Positions 1 to 5,533 of a stretch of DNA of 6,083 nt are shown one piece after another; the stretch's first letter is position 1, and each line of letters opens with the position of its first letter. The translations under genes and the position numbers were made by a program. Under the pieces are notes generated by a model. The model saw nothing but the letters and a program-made list of their open reading frames with translations, was not told the DNA's origin and searched no databases. Source of the stretch: an uncultured Eubacteriales bacterium (lineage in GTDB: Bacteria; Bacillota; Clostridia; Oscillospirales; Oscillospiraceae); contig CAJLCS010000099.1 in assembly GCA_905205195.1 (NCBI GenBank), forward strand, positions 1 through 6,083, written 5' to 3'.

Positions 1-550
1 GCTTTTTGAACAGCGAAAGGCTGTTCTTCACCACCCGGCTGACAAAGCGAATGATTTCCTTTTTGCTATACTGATCATAGCCCTCCACAACAACATGCAT
101 CAAACCGTTTGACAGGTGGGTATACATCATCTCAAGCTCCGCATCCCCGGCCATAGGCAGTTCCTTTCGCCAGTAAGCAATACTGTCCTTTTTGGCGAGT
201 GCAATCATTCGCTTAAGGATTGTGGAACTTGTGTTTCCGAGAATCAAAGCCCTGCAAGCCTCCCGGTTCTGATCGATCATTTCGTAAATAGCTTCGATAA
301 GAGCCGTAACATCAAATGAGTTTACGTAACGAAGGGATCGTTCAAACGCCCCGATAAGCTCGTTCTCGATGCTCTCCAGCAATGCAAAGCAATCACTGTA
401 ATGTGCATAGAAGGTCGCTCGGTTCAGCTGTGACAGCTCGCACACCTCTTTTACGGTGATCTTGTTGACCGGTTTTTCTTTCAGCAGCTTCAGTAAAGAC
501 TGCTTAAGCACCATCTGTGTATAGCGTTTTCTGGCATCTGTTTTTTCCAT
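1..550 (-). CDS. TetR/AcrR-family transcriptional regulator (C-terminus cut by window edge)
   Basis: Reading leftward from ATG at 550, the frame stays open for 183 codons to the window edge, so the C-terminus is missing but probably only by a few residues, since the family is usually about 180-220 aa. Residues 1-60 form a TetR_N DNA-binding domain: a basic first helix (MEKTDARKRYTQMVLKQSLL), then the helix-turn-helix with ITVKEVCELSQLNRATFYAHY at about 31-51, where the RATFYAHY stretch is the family signature of the recognition helix. The rest (about 60-183) is helical and resembles the ligand-binding/dimerisation half of the DhaS/TetR_C_7-like group; its ligand cannot be told. The start is supported by GGAGG (559-563) eight bases upstream. 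The gene diverges from the SDR gene at 722, and local TetR regulators usually repress such a neighbour and themselves. That role is inferred from position only. Confidence 0.9.
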   Translation of the reverse strand, partial: MEKTDARKRYTQMVLKQSLLKLLKEKPVNKITVKEVCELSQLNRATFYAHYSDCFALLESIENELIGAFERSLRYVNSFDVTALIEAIYEMIDQNREACRALILGNTSSTILKRMIALAKKDSIAYWRKELPMAGDAELEMMYTHLSNGLMHVVVEGYDQYSKKEIIRFVSRVVKNSLSLFKK

Positions 551-638
551 TCAAATTTCCTCCGAAAAAAGTTCACAAAGTTAGGCAACACCCACGAGAA
601 AGATGTTGTTTTTCTTTCAGTTAGAACGTGAGTGCCGA

Positions 639-667
639 TTGCTTTTATCTTTTATATCCAATATACT
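639..667 (+). promoter_or_regulatory. Predicted promoter of the SDR gene
   Basis: TTGCTT (639-644), a 17-bp spacer, then TATACT (662-667) make a plausible sigma-A promoter for the SDR gene, with transcription starting near 674 and a leader of about 48 nt. A second TATACT occurs at 667-672 but has a poorer -35. The -10 shares bases with the -10 of the tetR promoter on the other strand, so the two promoters should compete for polymerase. Confidence 0.45.
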
Positions 668-688
668 ATACTTGTGAAAGATAGTCAA
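660..688 (-). promoter_or_regulatory. Predicted tetR promoter
   Basis: On the minus strand TTGACT (688-683) and TATATT (665-660) are separated by exactly 17 bp, a near-consensus sigma-A promoter firing toward the TetR gene. Transcription would begin near 653 and give a leader of about 100 nt before ATG 550. Its -10 box overlaps the -10 box of the opposing SDR promoter. Pattern match by eye only. Confidence 0.55.
666..684. promoter_or_regulatory. Imperfect palindrome, candidate TetR operator
   Basis: The 19-bp stretch reads CTAT-ac-TT-GTG-AA-ag-ATAG, with arms pairing as CTATnnTT / AAnnATAG around a 3-bp centre. It fills the spacer of the predicted tetR promoter and begins inside the -10 of the SDR promoter. 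Size and place are what is expected of a TetR-family operator, and a bound dimer would block both promoters. That the neighbouring TetR protein binds here is inference. Confidence 0.4.
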
Positions 689-705
689 CACCTGTACGGT
701 TATCT

Positions 706-713
706 AAAGGAGG
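706..713 (+). promoter_or_regulatory. Ribosome binding site that sets the SDR start
   Basis: AAAGGAGG lies 8 bases before ATG 722 and decides that start. An in-frame ATG at 632 would add 30 residues, but it has no comparable site, lies upstream of the predicted transcription start, and its extension precedes the Rossmann strand that normally begins such proteins. Confidence 0.85.
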
Positions 714-721
714 TTTTCTCT

Positions 722-1735
722 ATGTATAACAGATATTTGATCACCGGCGCCACCGGTTTTCTCGGTCGGGCGATCGTTGAGGAGCTGGTACGCCGCAATG
801 TACGGGTAGACGCATTGGTGCTGCACGATGACCCTTATGCGGCTTTGCTCCCGGAAAAGGTCCGTACGGTCATCGGCGATATATGCGAAGATGACTCGCT
901 TGCGCAGTTCTTTGCGGACGCGGATGCCGACACCTGCGTGATCCACTGTGCCGGCATCATCTCCGTCGCCTCCAGATCCGGCTCAAAGCTCTATCAGGTC
1001 AATATAGACGGCACCTGTAAGGTCGTCCGGCAATGCTTGGAGCATCACATAGGAAAGATGATCTATGTCAGCTCTGTACACGCCATACCGGAAAAACCGA
1101 AGAATTGCGTCATTACAGAGGATTGCGAGTTTTCTCCGGGACTTGTAGACGGCGATTATGCCAAAAGCAAAGCAGCTGCAACGGAAATGGTCTTTCGTGC
1201 AGCACGGCAGGGGCTTAACGTCAGCATTGTTTTTCCCTCCGGGATCATCGGCCCCGGTGATGTGATCGGCGGAAGCTTTACTTCAATGGCAAAGTCCTTT
1301 CTCACCGGTAAGCTGCCCTTTGCCGTGCGCGGCGGGTATGATTTTGTTGATGTACGGGATGTGGCAAAAGGGATCCTGGCTTGCGCGGAAAGCGGCGAGC
1401 AGGGCAAGGGTTACATTCTGTCCGGACATTACGTCACCATCCGCAGGATGCTGCAGATCGTCGGAAAGGCTGCCAAGCGGATATACCGCCCCATATGTTT
1501 GCCGTTAAAAATCGCAAGGCTTGCGGCTCCGTACTTTGAACGCCGTTGCCTGAAAGAAAAAAAACCGCTTTTCTTCACCCCATATTCTATTGCCGTTCTT
1601 GGTTCAAACGGACGGTTTACCCATGAGGCCGCAACGGAGAGGTTCGCCTATCGGCCGCGCCCGATCGAGGAAACCTTGCGGGATATGACCGCTTGGCTCG
1701 TCAGCCAAAAGGCCAAAGCCGGCAGCGCACATTAA
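722..1735 (+). CDS. Extended SDR-family NAD(P)-dependent oxidoreductase (epimerase/dihydroflavonol-reductase-like)
   Basis: A 337-aa protein with the hallmarks of the extended short-chain dehydrogenase/reductase (NAD-dependent epimerase/dehydratase) family. The Rossmann nucleotide-binding loop GATGFLG sits at residues 9-15, directly after the first beta strand (RYLITGATGFLG). An acidic GDICEDD at about 52-58 follows the position of the adenine-contacting Asp, HCAGI is at 75-79, YVSSVHA (115-121) carries the catalytic Ser, and YAKSK (146-150) is the catalytic Tyr-x3-Lys. FVDVRDVA (208-215) is the conserved segment after the substrate-binding loop. The C-terminal third (about 230-337) is the variable substrate domain, so the substrate cannot be named. 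It is a soluble cytoplasmic enzyme with no signal peptide or clear membrane segment. Length is normal for the family (300-350 aa). Divergent from the TetR gene, it is the likely target of that regulator. Confidence 0.93.
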   Translation: MYNRYLITGATGFLGRAIVEELVRRNVRVDALVLHDDPYAALLPEKVRTVIGDICEDDSLAQFFADADADTCVIHCAGIISVASRSGSKLYQVNIDGTCKVVRQCLEHHIGKMIYVSSVHAIPEKPKNCVITEDCEFSPGLVDGDYAKSKAAATEMVFRAARQGLNVSIVFPSGIIGPGDVIGGSFTSMAKSFLTGKLPFAVRGGYDFVDVRDVAKGILACAESGEQGKGYILSGHYVTIRRMLQIVGKAAKRIYRPICLPLKIARLAAPYFERRCLKEKKPLFFTPYSIAVLGSNGRFTHEAATERFAYRPRPIEETLRDMTAWLVSQKAKAGSAH

Positions 1736-1800
1736 GAGGAGCGTGCTCATTTATCAGATCCTTCTGACCGGCTCACCCTGACACATCACAGCAGACTCGG

Positions 1801-1935
1801 CCTTCTTTCTTTTCTGCCGTTGCTTTTGTCGCAGGCGACTGCCGCATAAAGAGCGTTCGCCAACTCACGACGGCTGTTTCCGACGGCACGGTCGCTGCCG
1901 TTTCCGCCTGTGAGTATCTTGAAAAGCAAAAATAA
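1801..1935 (+). pseudogene. C-terminal fragment of a thioredoxin-reductase-like flavoprotein
   Basis: In the frame ending at TAA 1933-1935 the DNA encodes FVAGDCRIKSVRQLTTAVSD and then GTVAAVSACEYLEKQK. This matches the extreme C-terminus of bacterial thioredoxin reductase-like NAD(P)/FAD oxidoreductases, where AGDxR contacts FAD and RQxxTAxxDGxxAAxxAxxYL is the final conserved block. Only about 35-45 residues remain. The two Rossmann domains and the redox CxxC are absent, an in-frame TGA stands at 1765-1767, and residues encoded upstream of about 1825 (PSFFSAVA) match the family poorly. There is no start codon or ribosome site. I read it as the scar of a deleted gene that once followed the SDR gene on the same strand. 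Confidence 0.75.
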
Positions 1936-2108
1936 CGAACAGGTCCGATCTGGATCCTATTCAGAACAGCTCTCTTCCGTTATCACTCACCGTTGATACA
2001 GCAAAAAAGATAGCCCTTGATGCCTGTCACAGTAACCGCAGCGAGTGCGCAGGCGATCACGGTCATTACGGCAAGGAGCAACGCCCATATGGCAGTAATA
2101 TTTTCGCT
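1936..2108. other. Gene-less gap between convergent units
   Basis: Together with 1736-1800 this makes up the roughly 370-bp stretch between the SDR gene and cinA. No complete gene, tRNA, repeat array or insertion-sequence end was seen. The rightward and leftward transcription units converge here, yet I find no convincing intrinsic terminator: the hairpins visible (for example GCCTG 2022-2026 with CAGGC 2050-2054) are short, wide-looped and lack a T tract. The only coding-like signal is the hydrophobic minus-strand frame described separately. Confidence 0.6.
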
Positions 2109-2113
2109 TTAAT
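1983..2113 (-). pseudogene. Possible broken small membrane-protein gene behind cinA
   Basis: In the same frame as cinA, but after its stop, 41 sense codons (2108-1986) stay open to TGA 1985-1983. They encode one hydrophobic segment, ITAIWALLLAVMTVIACA and onward, then GIKGYLFCCINGE, like a one-pass membrane peptide. There is no normal start at the expected place. However, minus-strand AAAAGAGGTGATC (2132-2120), nearly complementary to a typical 16S 3' end, lies just before ATT AAA GCG AAA ATA (2113 leftward). If that ATT were once ATG and one base were restored near 2100, the result would be a basic start (MKAKI) running straight into the membrane segment. An internal ATG at 2066 is the only standard start. 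I do not recognise the peptide. It may also be chance. Confidence 0.3.
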
Positions 2114-2588
2114 CTTTTTGATCACCTCTTTTCATTTTTAGAATCAGCCCCAGGGCGGCCTCCGCCGCCTGTCGGCGGACCTCCTCCCGGCTGCCGGAGA
2201 AATGATGCTCTTCGGACACGCACCGGGCACCGTCGGCGTAGCCCAGGAACACGGTGCCCACCGGGTGCCCGAATTCGTCGCCGCCGGGACCGGCCAGCCC
2301 CGTCACCGACACCGCCGCGTCGGCGTCCAGTGCCTGCCGGGCGCCCCGGGCCATGGCTTCGGCCACCGGGGCGGAAACCGCCCCCAGCGTCTCCAGCACC
2401 GCCGGGTCCACCCCCAGCAGCTTCCGCTTGATTTCGTTGCAGTAGCTGATGATGCCGCCCTTGTAGACCGCCGAGCTGCCGGGGACGGCGGTCAGCGCCG
2501 CGCCGATGCCGCCGCCGGTACAGCTTTCGGCGGTGGCCAGCGTTCTGCCCTGCAGCGCCGTCAGGACTTCAGCAGCAAGGCTCGTCAT
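2109..2588 (-). CDS. pncC: CinA C-terminal domain protein, nicotinamide-nucleotide amidohydrolase (PncC type)
   Basis: A 159-aa protein consisting of a single CinA C-terminal (PF02464-type) domain. Characterised members hydrolyse nicotinamide mononucleotide to nicotinic acid mononucleotide and ammonia, returning NMN (for example from NAD-dependent DNA ligase) to NAD synthesis in the cytoplasm. Signatures in order: LATAESCTGGGIG (17-29), GGIISYCNEIKRKLLGV (44-60), SVTGLAGPGG (94-103), HPVGTVFLGYA (108-118), and FSGSREEVRRQAAEAAL (130-146). Length matches the stand-alone form; the N-terminal COG1058/molybdopterin-binding domain of full CinA is absent. ATG 2588 lies inside the end of thiI (20-bp overlap), with only a weak GGTGAAG (2599-2593) four bases upstream, so translation is probably coupled to thiI. 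The tail after residue 150 (KMKRGDQKD) is AT-richer than the body and may derive from sequence brought to the 3' end. Confidence 0.93.
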   Translation of the reverse strand: MTSLAAEVLTALQGRTLATAESCTGGGIGAALTAVPGSSAVYKGGIISYCNEIKRKLLGVDPAVLETLGAVSAPVAEAMARGARQALDADAAVSVTGLAGPGGDEFGHPVGTVFLGYADGARCVSEEHHFSGSREEVRRQAAEAALGLILKMKRGDQKD

Positions 2589-3759
2589 GATACTTCACCG
2601 TCACCTTTTCCACGGACGCCAGCGCCCGGTCGATGAGTGCCTCCCGGTCAAGCTTCTGCTCGGCGTGGATCACCTGCCCCAGCATGGGCTTGGTTTTGGG
2701 GTGCTTGGGGGTAAACACCGTGCAGCAGTCCTCGTAGGGCAGGATGGATGTCTCCAGCGTACCGATTTTCCGGGCCACCGTCACAATTTCTTCCTTGTCC
2801 ATGCCCACCAGCGGCATGAAAATCGGCATCTGCACCACCGCGCCGGTCACCGTCATGGCTTCCATGGTCTGGCTTGCCACCTGGCCCAGATTTTCGCCGG
2901 TAATCAGGGCGCCGCAGCCGTCCTGCTGGGCCAGCCGCTGGGCAATGTCCATCATGAACCGCCGCATAATCAGCGTGAAGTACTCCTCTGGGCAGTTGTC
3001 CCGGATGGCCTCCTGAATCTCCGTAAAGGACACCACATTCACCGTCATCCGGCCGCTGTAGCGGGTCACCAGCCGGGCCAGCTCCATCACCTTGTCCTTG
3101 GCCAGCTGGGAGGTGTAGGGATAGGAAAAGAAATGCACGCACTCAATTTCCATGCCCCGCTTGGCCATCATATAGGCCGCCACCGGCGAATCAATGCCGC
3201 CGGACAGCAGGCACATAGCCCGTCCGCCCACGCCGGTGGGCAGGCCACCGGCTCCGTGCTCCGCCGGGCCATGGACATAGGCCGCAAAATCCCGGACCTC
3301 CACATAGACGGTGTAGGCCGGATGATGGACGTCCACCCGGCAGCCAGGATGGGCCTCCGCCAGCCGTCCGCCGATTTCCTGGGACAGGCCGATGCTGGTC
3401 AGGGGGAAGGCTTTGTCGGAGCGCTTGGACTCCACCTTGAAGGACGCCGCCATGTCCAGATCGTCCCCCAGATAGGCTTCAATGGCCTCGAAAATCGCGT
3501 CCACGTTTTTCTCGCAGGGGCGGCACCGGCACAGGCTCACCACGCCGAAAATGCTGTGGCAGGCCTCCCAGGCCCCGTCCACGTCGGCCTGCTCGTCCTG
3601 CGGCTCCACATAGACGGTGGACTGCATGATATACACATCAAAATTGCCGAAGGGCTTCATCCGGCGGCGGACGTTCTGCCGCAGCCGTCCCTCAAACTGG
3701 CGCTTGTTGGCGCCCTTGAGGACCACCTCGCCCAGCTTCATCAGAAAAATCTCGTTCAT
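2569..3759 (-). CDS. thiI: tRNA 4-thiouridine synthase / thiazole-forming sulfurtransferase ThiI
   Basis: A 396-aa ThiI. It adenylates U8 of tRNA and transfers sulfur to make 4-thiouridine; in many bacteria it also supplies sulfur for the thiamine thiazole. Layout: N-terminal ferredoxin-like segment (1-60, with LMKLGEVVLKGANKRQFEGR), THUMP RNA-binding domain (about 60-165, ending TVYVEVRDFAAYVHGPA), then the adenylation domain with GGLPTGVGGR (171-180) and the PP-loop SGGIDSP (186-192). ITGENLGQVASQT (286-298) and PYEDCCTVFTPKHPKTKP (341-358) are conserved. C346 aligns with the catalytic Cys of E. coli ThiI (C344 there). The C-terminal rhodanese domain of enterobacterial ThiI is missing, as in other Firmicutes, so sulfur must come from a separate cysteine desulfurase not present in the window. 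The protein ends in Cys-Cys (395-396). It is the middle gene of comM-thiI-cinA, 20 bp after comM. Confidence 0.96.
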   Translation of the reverse strand: MNEIFLMKLGEVVLKGANKRQFEGRLRQNVRRRMKPFGNFDVYIMQSTVYVEPQDEQADVDGAWEACHSIFGVVSLCRCRPCEKNVDAIFEAIEAYLGDDLDMAASFKVESKRSDKAFPLTSIGLSQEIGGRLAEAHPGCRVDVHHPAYTVYVEVRDFAAYVHGPAEHGAGGLPTGVGGRAMCLLSGGIDSPVAAYMMAKRGMEIECVHFFSYPYTSQLAKDKVMELARLVTRYSGRMTVNVVSFTEIQEAIRDNCPEEYFTLIMRRFMMDIAQRLAQQDGCGALITGENLGQVASQTMEAMTVTGAVVQMPIFMPLVGMDKEEIVTVARKIGTLETSILPYEDCCTVFTPKHPKTKPMLGQVIHAEQKLDREALIDRALASVEKVTVKYHDEPCC

Positions 3760-3764
3760 AGTGT

Positions 3765-3770
3765 CTCCTT
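3765..3770 (-). promoter_or_regulatory. Ribosome binding site that sets the thiI start
   Basis: On the minus strand AAGGAG (3770-3765) stands five bases before ATG 3759. It fixes the start there. The frame is open upstream to an ATG at 4272 inside comM, which would add 171 residues of low-complexity Gly/Pro/Arg sequence unlike any ThiI. Confidence 0.85.
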
Positions 3771-3779
3771 TTCGTTTCC

Positions 3780-5297
3780 TTATCGATTGCCCAGGTTCAC
3801 TGCCCGGTACTGAATGGCCTCCGCCAGATGCTGGGGCCGGATGGTGTCGCTGCCGTCCAGATCCGCCACCGTACGGGCCACCTTCAGGATCCGGTCGTAG
3901 CTCCGGGCCGTCAGGCCCATGGCCTCGAAGGCCTGTTTCATCAGCGCCGCGCATTCTTCGTCCAGCGCACAGTAGGTCCGCAGGTCGGACGGGCCCATCC
4001 GGGCGTTGCACTTGCCGTTTTCCGGGCCGAACCGGTCCAGCTGACGCTTCCGTGCCTCGTTGACCCGGGTCTGGATGGCGGCGGACGGCTCCGCCTCCGC
4101 CCGGCGGCGCAGCTCCTCGAAATGAACCGCCGGAACCTCCACCACAATGTCGATCCGGTCCAGCAGCGGACCGGAAATCCGGCTGCGGTACGCCTCCACC
4201 GCCTTTTCCGAGCAGGTACACCGGCCGGAGGGGTCCCCGTACCAGCCGCACTTGCAGGGATTCATGGCGCACACCAGCATGAATTCCGCCGGGTACGTCT
4301 CCGTGCCGGACACCCGGGAAATGGTAACCTTCCCGTCCTCCAGCGGCTGGCGCATCAGGTCCAGCGTGTCCTTGTGAAATTCCGGCAGCTCGTCGAGAAA
4401 CAGCACGCCGTGGTGGGCCATGGAAATCTCACCGGGCTTGGGATTGACGCCGCCGCCCACCAGCCCCGCGTTGGAAATGGTATGGTGGGGCGACCGGAAG
4501 GGCCGGGACGTAATCAGCGGTTCGCCGGGCGTCAGCATACCCAGCACGGAATAGATCCGGCTCACGTCCAGCGACTCTTCCCAGGTCATATCCGGCAGGA
4601 TGGAGGGCAGACGCTTGCTGAGCATACTTTTGCCGGAGCCGGGTGGGCCGATGAGCATCACGTTGTGGCTGCCCGCCGCGGCCACCTCCAGCGCCCGCTT
4701 CACGTTCTCCTGCCCCATCACGTCCTTGAAGTCCAGCGGGGAGGCCATCCTCGGCTTCGGCACCCAGATCGGCTCCTCCGTCAGCTCCTTTTCCCCGTTC
4801 AGTCCCGCCGCCAGCTCCGCAATGTTGTGCAGCGGGTAAATGGCCGGGCCGTGGGCCAGCGTGGCCTCCGCCGCGTTTTCCGCCGGAACGAACAGGGCCT
4901 TGATGCCCTTCGCCTTGGCAGCCAGCGCCATGGGCAGCACGCCGGTAATGGGCCGGATCTGGCCGTCCAGCCCCAGCTCCCCCAGAAAGGCGCTGGTGGA
5001 CCTGGGACGGCGCACGGAGCCTGCCGCCGCCAGAATACTCAGCAGAATGGGCAGATCATAGTGAGTACCGGCCTTTTTCAGGTTGGCGGGCGCCAGATTG
5101 ACGGTAATCCGGCTGACCGGGAAGGTCAGGCCGCTGTTTTTCGCCGCCGCCCGGACCCGTTCCCGGGCCTCCTTCACCGCCGCATCCGGCAATCCCACAA
5201 TATCAAAGCCCGGAAGGCCGTTGGAAATATAGCATTCGGCAATCACTTCGCTGCCAGAAATTCCGGTCACGCCAAAGGTATGTACACTGCAGATCAT
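3780..5297 (-). CDS. comM: YifB/ComM family AAA+ Mg-chelatase-like ATPase
   Basis: A 505-aa protein, the usual length for YifB/ComM. In Haemophilus and Vibrio, ComM is a hexameric helicase that drives branch migration when transforming DNA integrates; in Firmicutes the role is untested and the gene is common in species not known to be competent. Domains: N-terminal Lon-S5-like domain (about 1-165, with SNGLPGFDIVGLPDAAVKEA at 25-44 and NLAPANLKKAG at 67-77), the AAA+ core (about 190-395) with Walker A GPPGSGKS (217-224) and Walker B VLFLDE (298-303), RPFRSPHHT (265-273), the Cys motif NPCKCG..GRCTC (C348, C350, C360, C362), and the C-terminal Mg_chelatase_C helical domain (about 405-505, with LTARSYDRILKVARTVADL at 462-480). 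The start is set by AAGGAGG seven bases upstream. It is the first gene of the leftward operon. Confidence 0.96.
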   Translation of the reverse strand: MICSVHTFGVTGISGSEVIAECYISNGLPGFDIVGLPDAAVKEARERVRAAAKNSGLTFPVSRITVNLAPANLKKAGTHYDLPILLSILAAAGSVRRPRSTSAFLGELGLDGQIRPITGVLPMALAAKAKGIKALFVPAENAAEATLAHGPAIYPLHNIAELAAGLNGEKELTEEPIWVPKPRMASPLDFKDVMGQENVKRALEVAAAGSHNVMLIGPPGSGKSMLSKRLPSILPDMTWEESLDVSRIYSVLGMLTPGEPLITSRPFRSPHHTISNAGLVGGGVNPKPGEISMAHHGVLFLDELPEFHKDTLDLMRQPLEDGKVTISRVSGTETYPAEFMLVCAMNPCKCGWYGDPSGRCTCSEKAVEAYRSRISGPLLDRIDIVVEVPAVHFEELRRRAEAEPSAAIQTRVNEARKRQLDRFGPENGKCNARMGPSDLRTYCALDEECAALMKQAFEAMGLTARSYDRILKVARTVADLDGSDTIRPQHLAEAIQYRAVNLGNR

Positions 5298-5304
5298 CGC
5301 CGCG

Positions 5305-5311
5305 CCTCCTT
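5305..5311 (-). promoter_or_regulatory. Ribosome binding site that sets the comM start
   Basis: Minus-strand AAGGAGG (5311-5305) sits seven bases before ATG 5297. The frame is open further to an ATG at 5432, but those 45 extra codons lie upstream of the predicted promoter and run through AT/GC-skewed intergenic sequence, so the MICSVHTFGV start is preferred and matches the family. Confidence 0.88.
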
Positions 5312-5322
5312 GTCTTTGTAAC

Positions 5323-5351
5323 ATCATATCCGATTTTTGCCGAAAAAACAA
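5323..5351 (-). promoter_or_regulatory. Predicted comM-thiI-cinA promoter
   Basis: On the minus strand TTGTTT (5351-5346), a 17-bp spacer and TATGAT (5328-5323) form a good sigma-A promoter. Transcription would start near 5316, giving a short leader of about 19 nt that already contains the ribosome site. With no obvious promoter in the 20-bp comM-thiI gap, it probably serves all three genes. Confidence 0.55.
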
Positions 5352-5464
5352 TTCCTTTTTTCCGTTTTTTCCCGGCGGGCCCCCTTTTCCCCGGGGCTTT
5401 CTCCCGGAATCAGGCATTTGGGCGGGGTTCACGGAGAATTTACAGGAATCCCGTCAGGAAACGC

Positions 5465-5493
5465 TTTACAAAGTGGCGAAAAAGTGGTATGAT
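5465..5493 (+). promoter_or_regulatory. Predicted nifJ promoter
   Basis: TTTACA (5465-5470), exactly 17 bp, then TATGAT (5488-5493): a near-consensus sigma-A promoter. Start of transcription near 5500 would give a leader of about 34 nt before the TTG codon. The -10 lies in GGTATGATGTACC, a short near-palindrome (GGTA-5 bp-TACC) that could be a regulator site, but this is too small to claim. Confidence 0.65.
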
Positions 5494-5518
5494 GTACCCG
5501 ACAAAATTTGAATTCCTT

Positions 5519-5524
5519 AGGAGG
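5519..5524 (+). promoter_or_regulatory. Ribosome binding site supporting a TTG start for nifJ
   Basis: AGGAGG ends nine bases before TTG 5534. The first in-frame ATG is at 5555, 30 bases from the site, which is too far, and using it would drop the conserved leading residues ARKFKT. TTG is therefore the likely initiator. Confidence 0.85.
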
Positions 5525-5533
5525 TATTTCATT

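Noticed and set aside
632..721. 30-codon N-terminal extension of the SDR protein, possibly a membrane anchor (MPIAFIFYIQYTILV)
   Set aside because: The ATG at 632 has no ribosome site and lies upstream of the predicted transcription start, whereas AAAGGAGG with proper spacing precedes ATG 722.
2022..2054. Inverted repeat GCCTG...CAGGC as a terminator for the convergent genes
   Set aside because: The stem is only five pairs with a loop above 20 bases and no T tract follows on either strand.
1736..2108. Insertion-sequence remnant or attachment site in the low-gene gap
   Set aside because: No transposase motif, no terminal inverted repeat and no target-site duplication were found; only the thioredoxin reductase fragment and a hydrophobic frame are visible.
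2202..2636. Rightward 144-codon frame opposite cinA
   Set aside because: His/Arg/Gly-rich antisense frame with no ribosome site; the opposite strand encodes a full CinA domain.
2569..4272. Extended 567-residue version of ThiI starting inside comM
   Set aside because: The extra 171 residues are Gly/Pro/Arg-rich out-of-frame comM sequence. A good ribosome site and a family-typical start are present at 3759.
2506..5321. Two very long rightward reading frames (2506-3813 and 3828-5321) opposite thiI and comM
   Set aside because: They lie antisense to clear genes with recognised domains. Their products are rich in His, Arg, Gly, Gln and Leu with no motif, which is usual for stop-poor shadow frames in GC-rich coding DNA.
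5298..5432. 45-codon N-terminal extension of ComM
   Set aside because: It is basic, low-complexity, overlaps the predicted promoter, and the family starts at MICSVHTFGV after a strong ribosome site.
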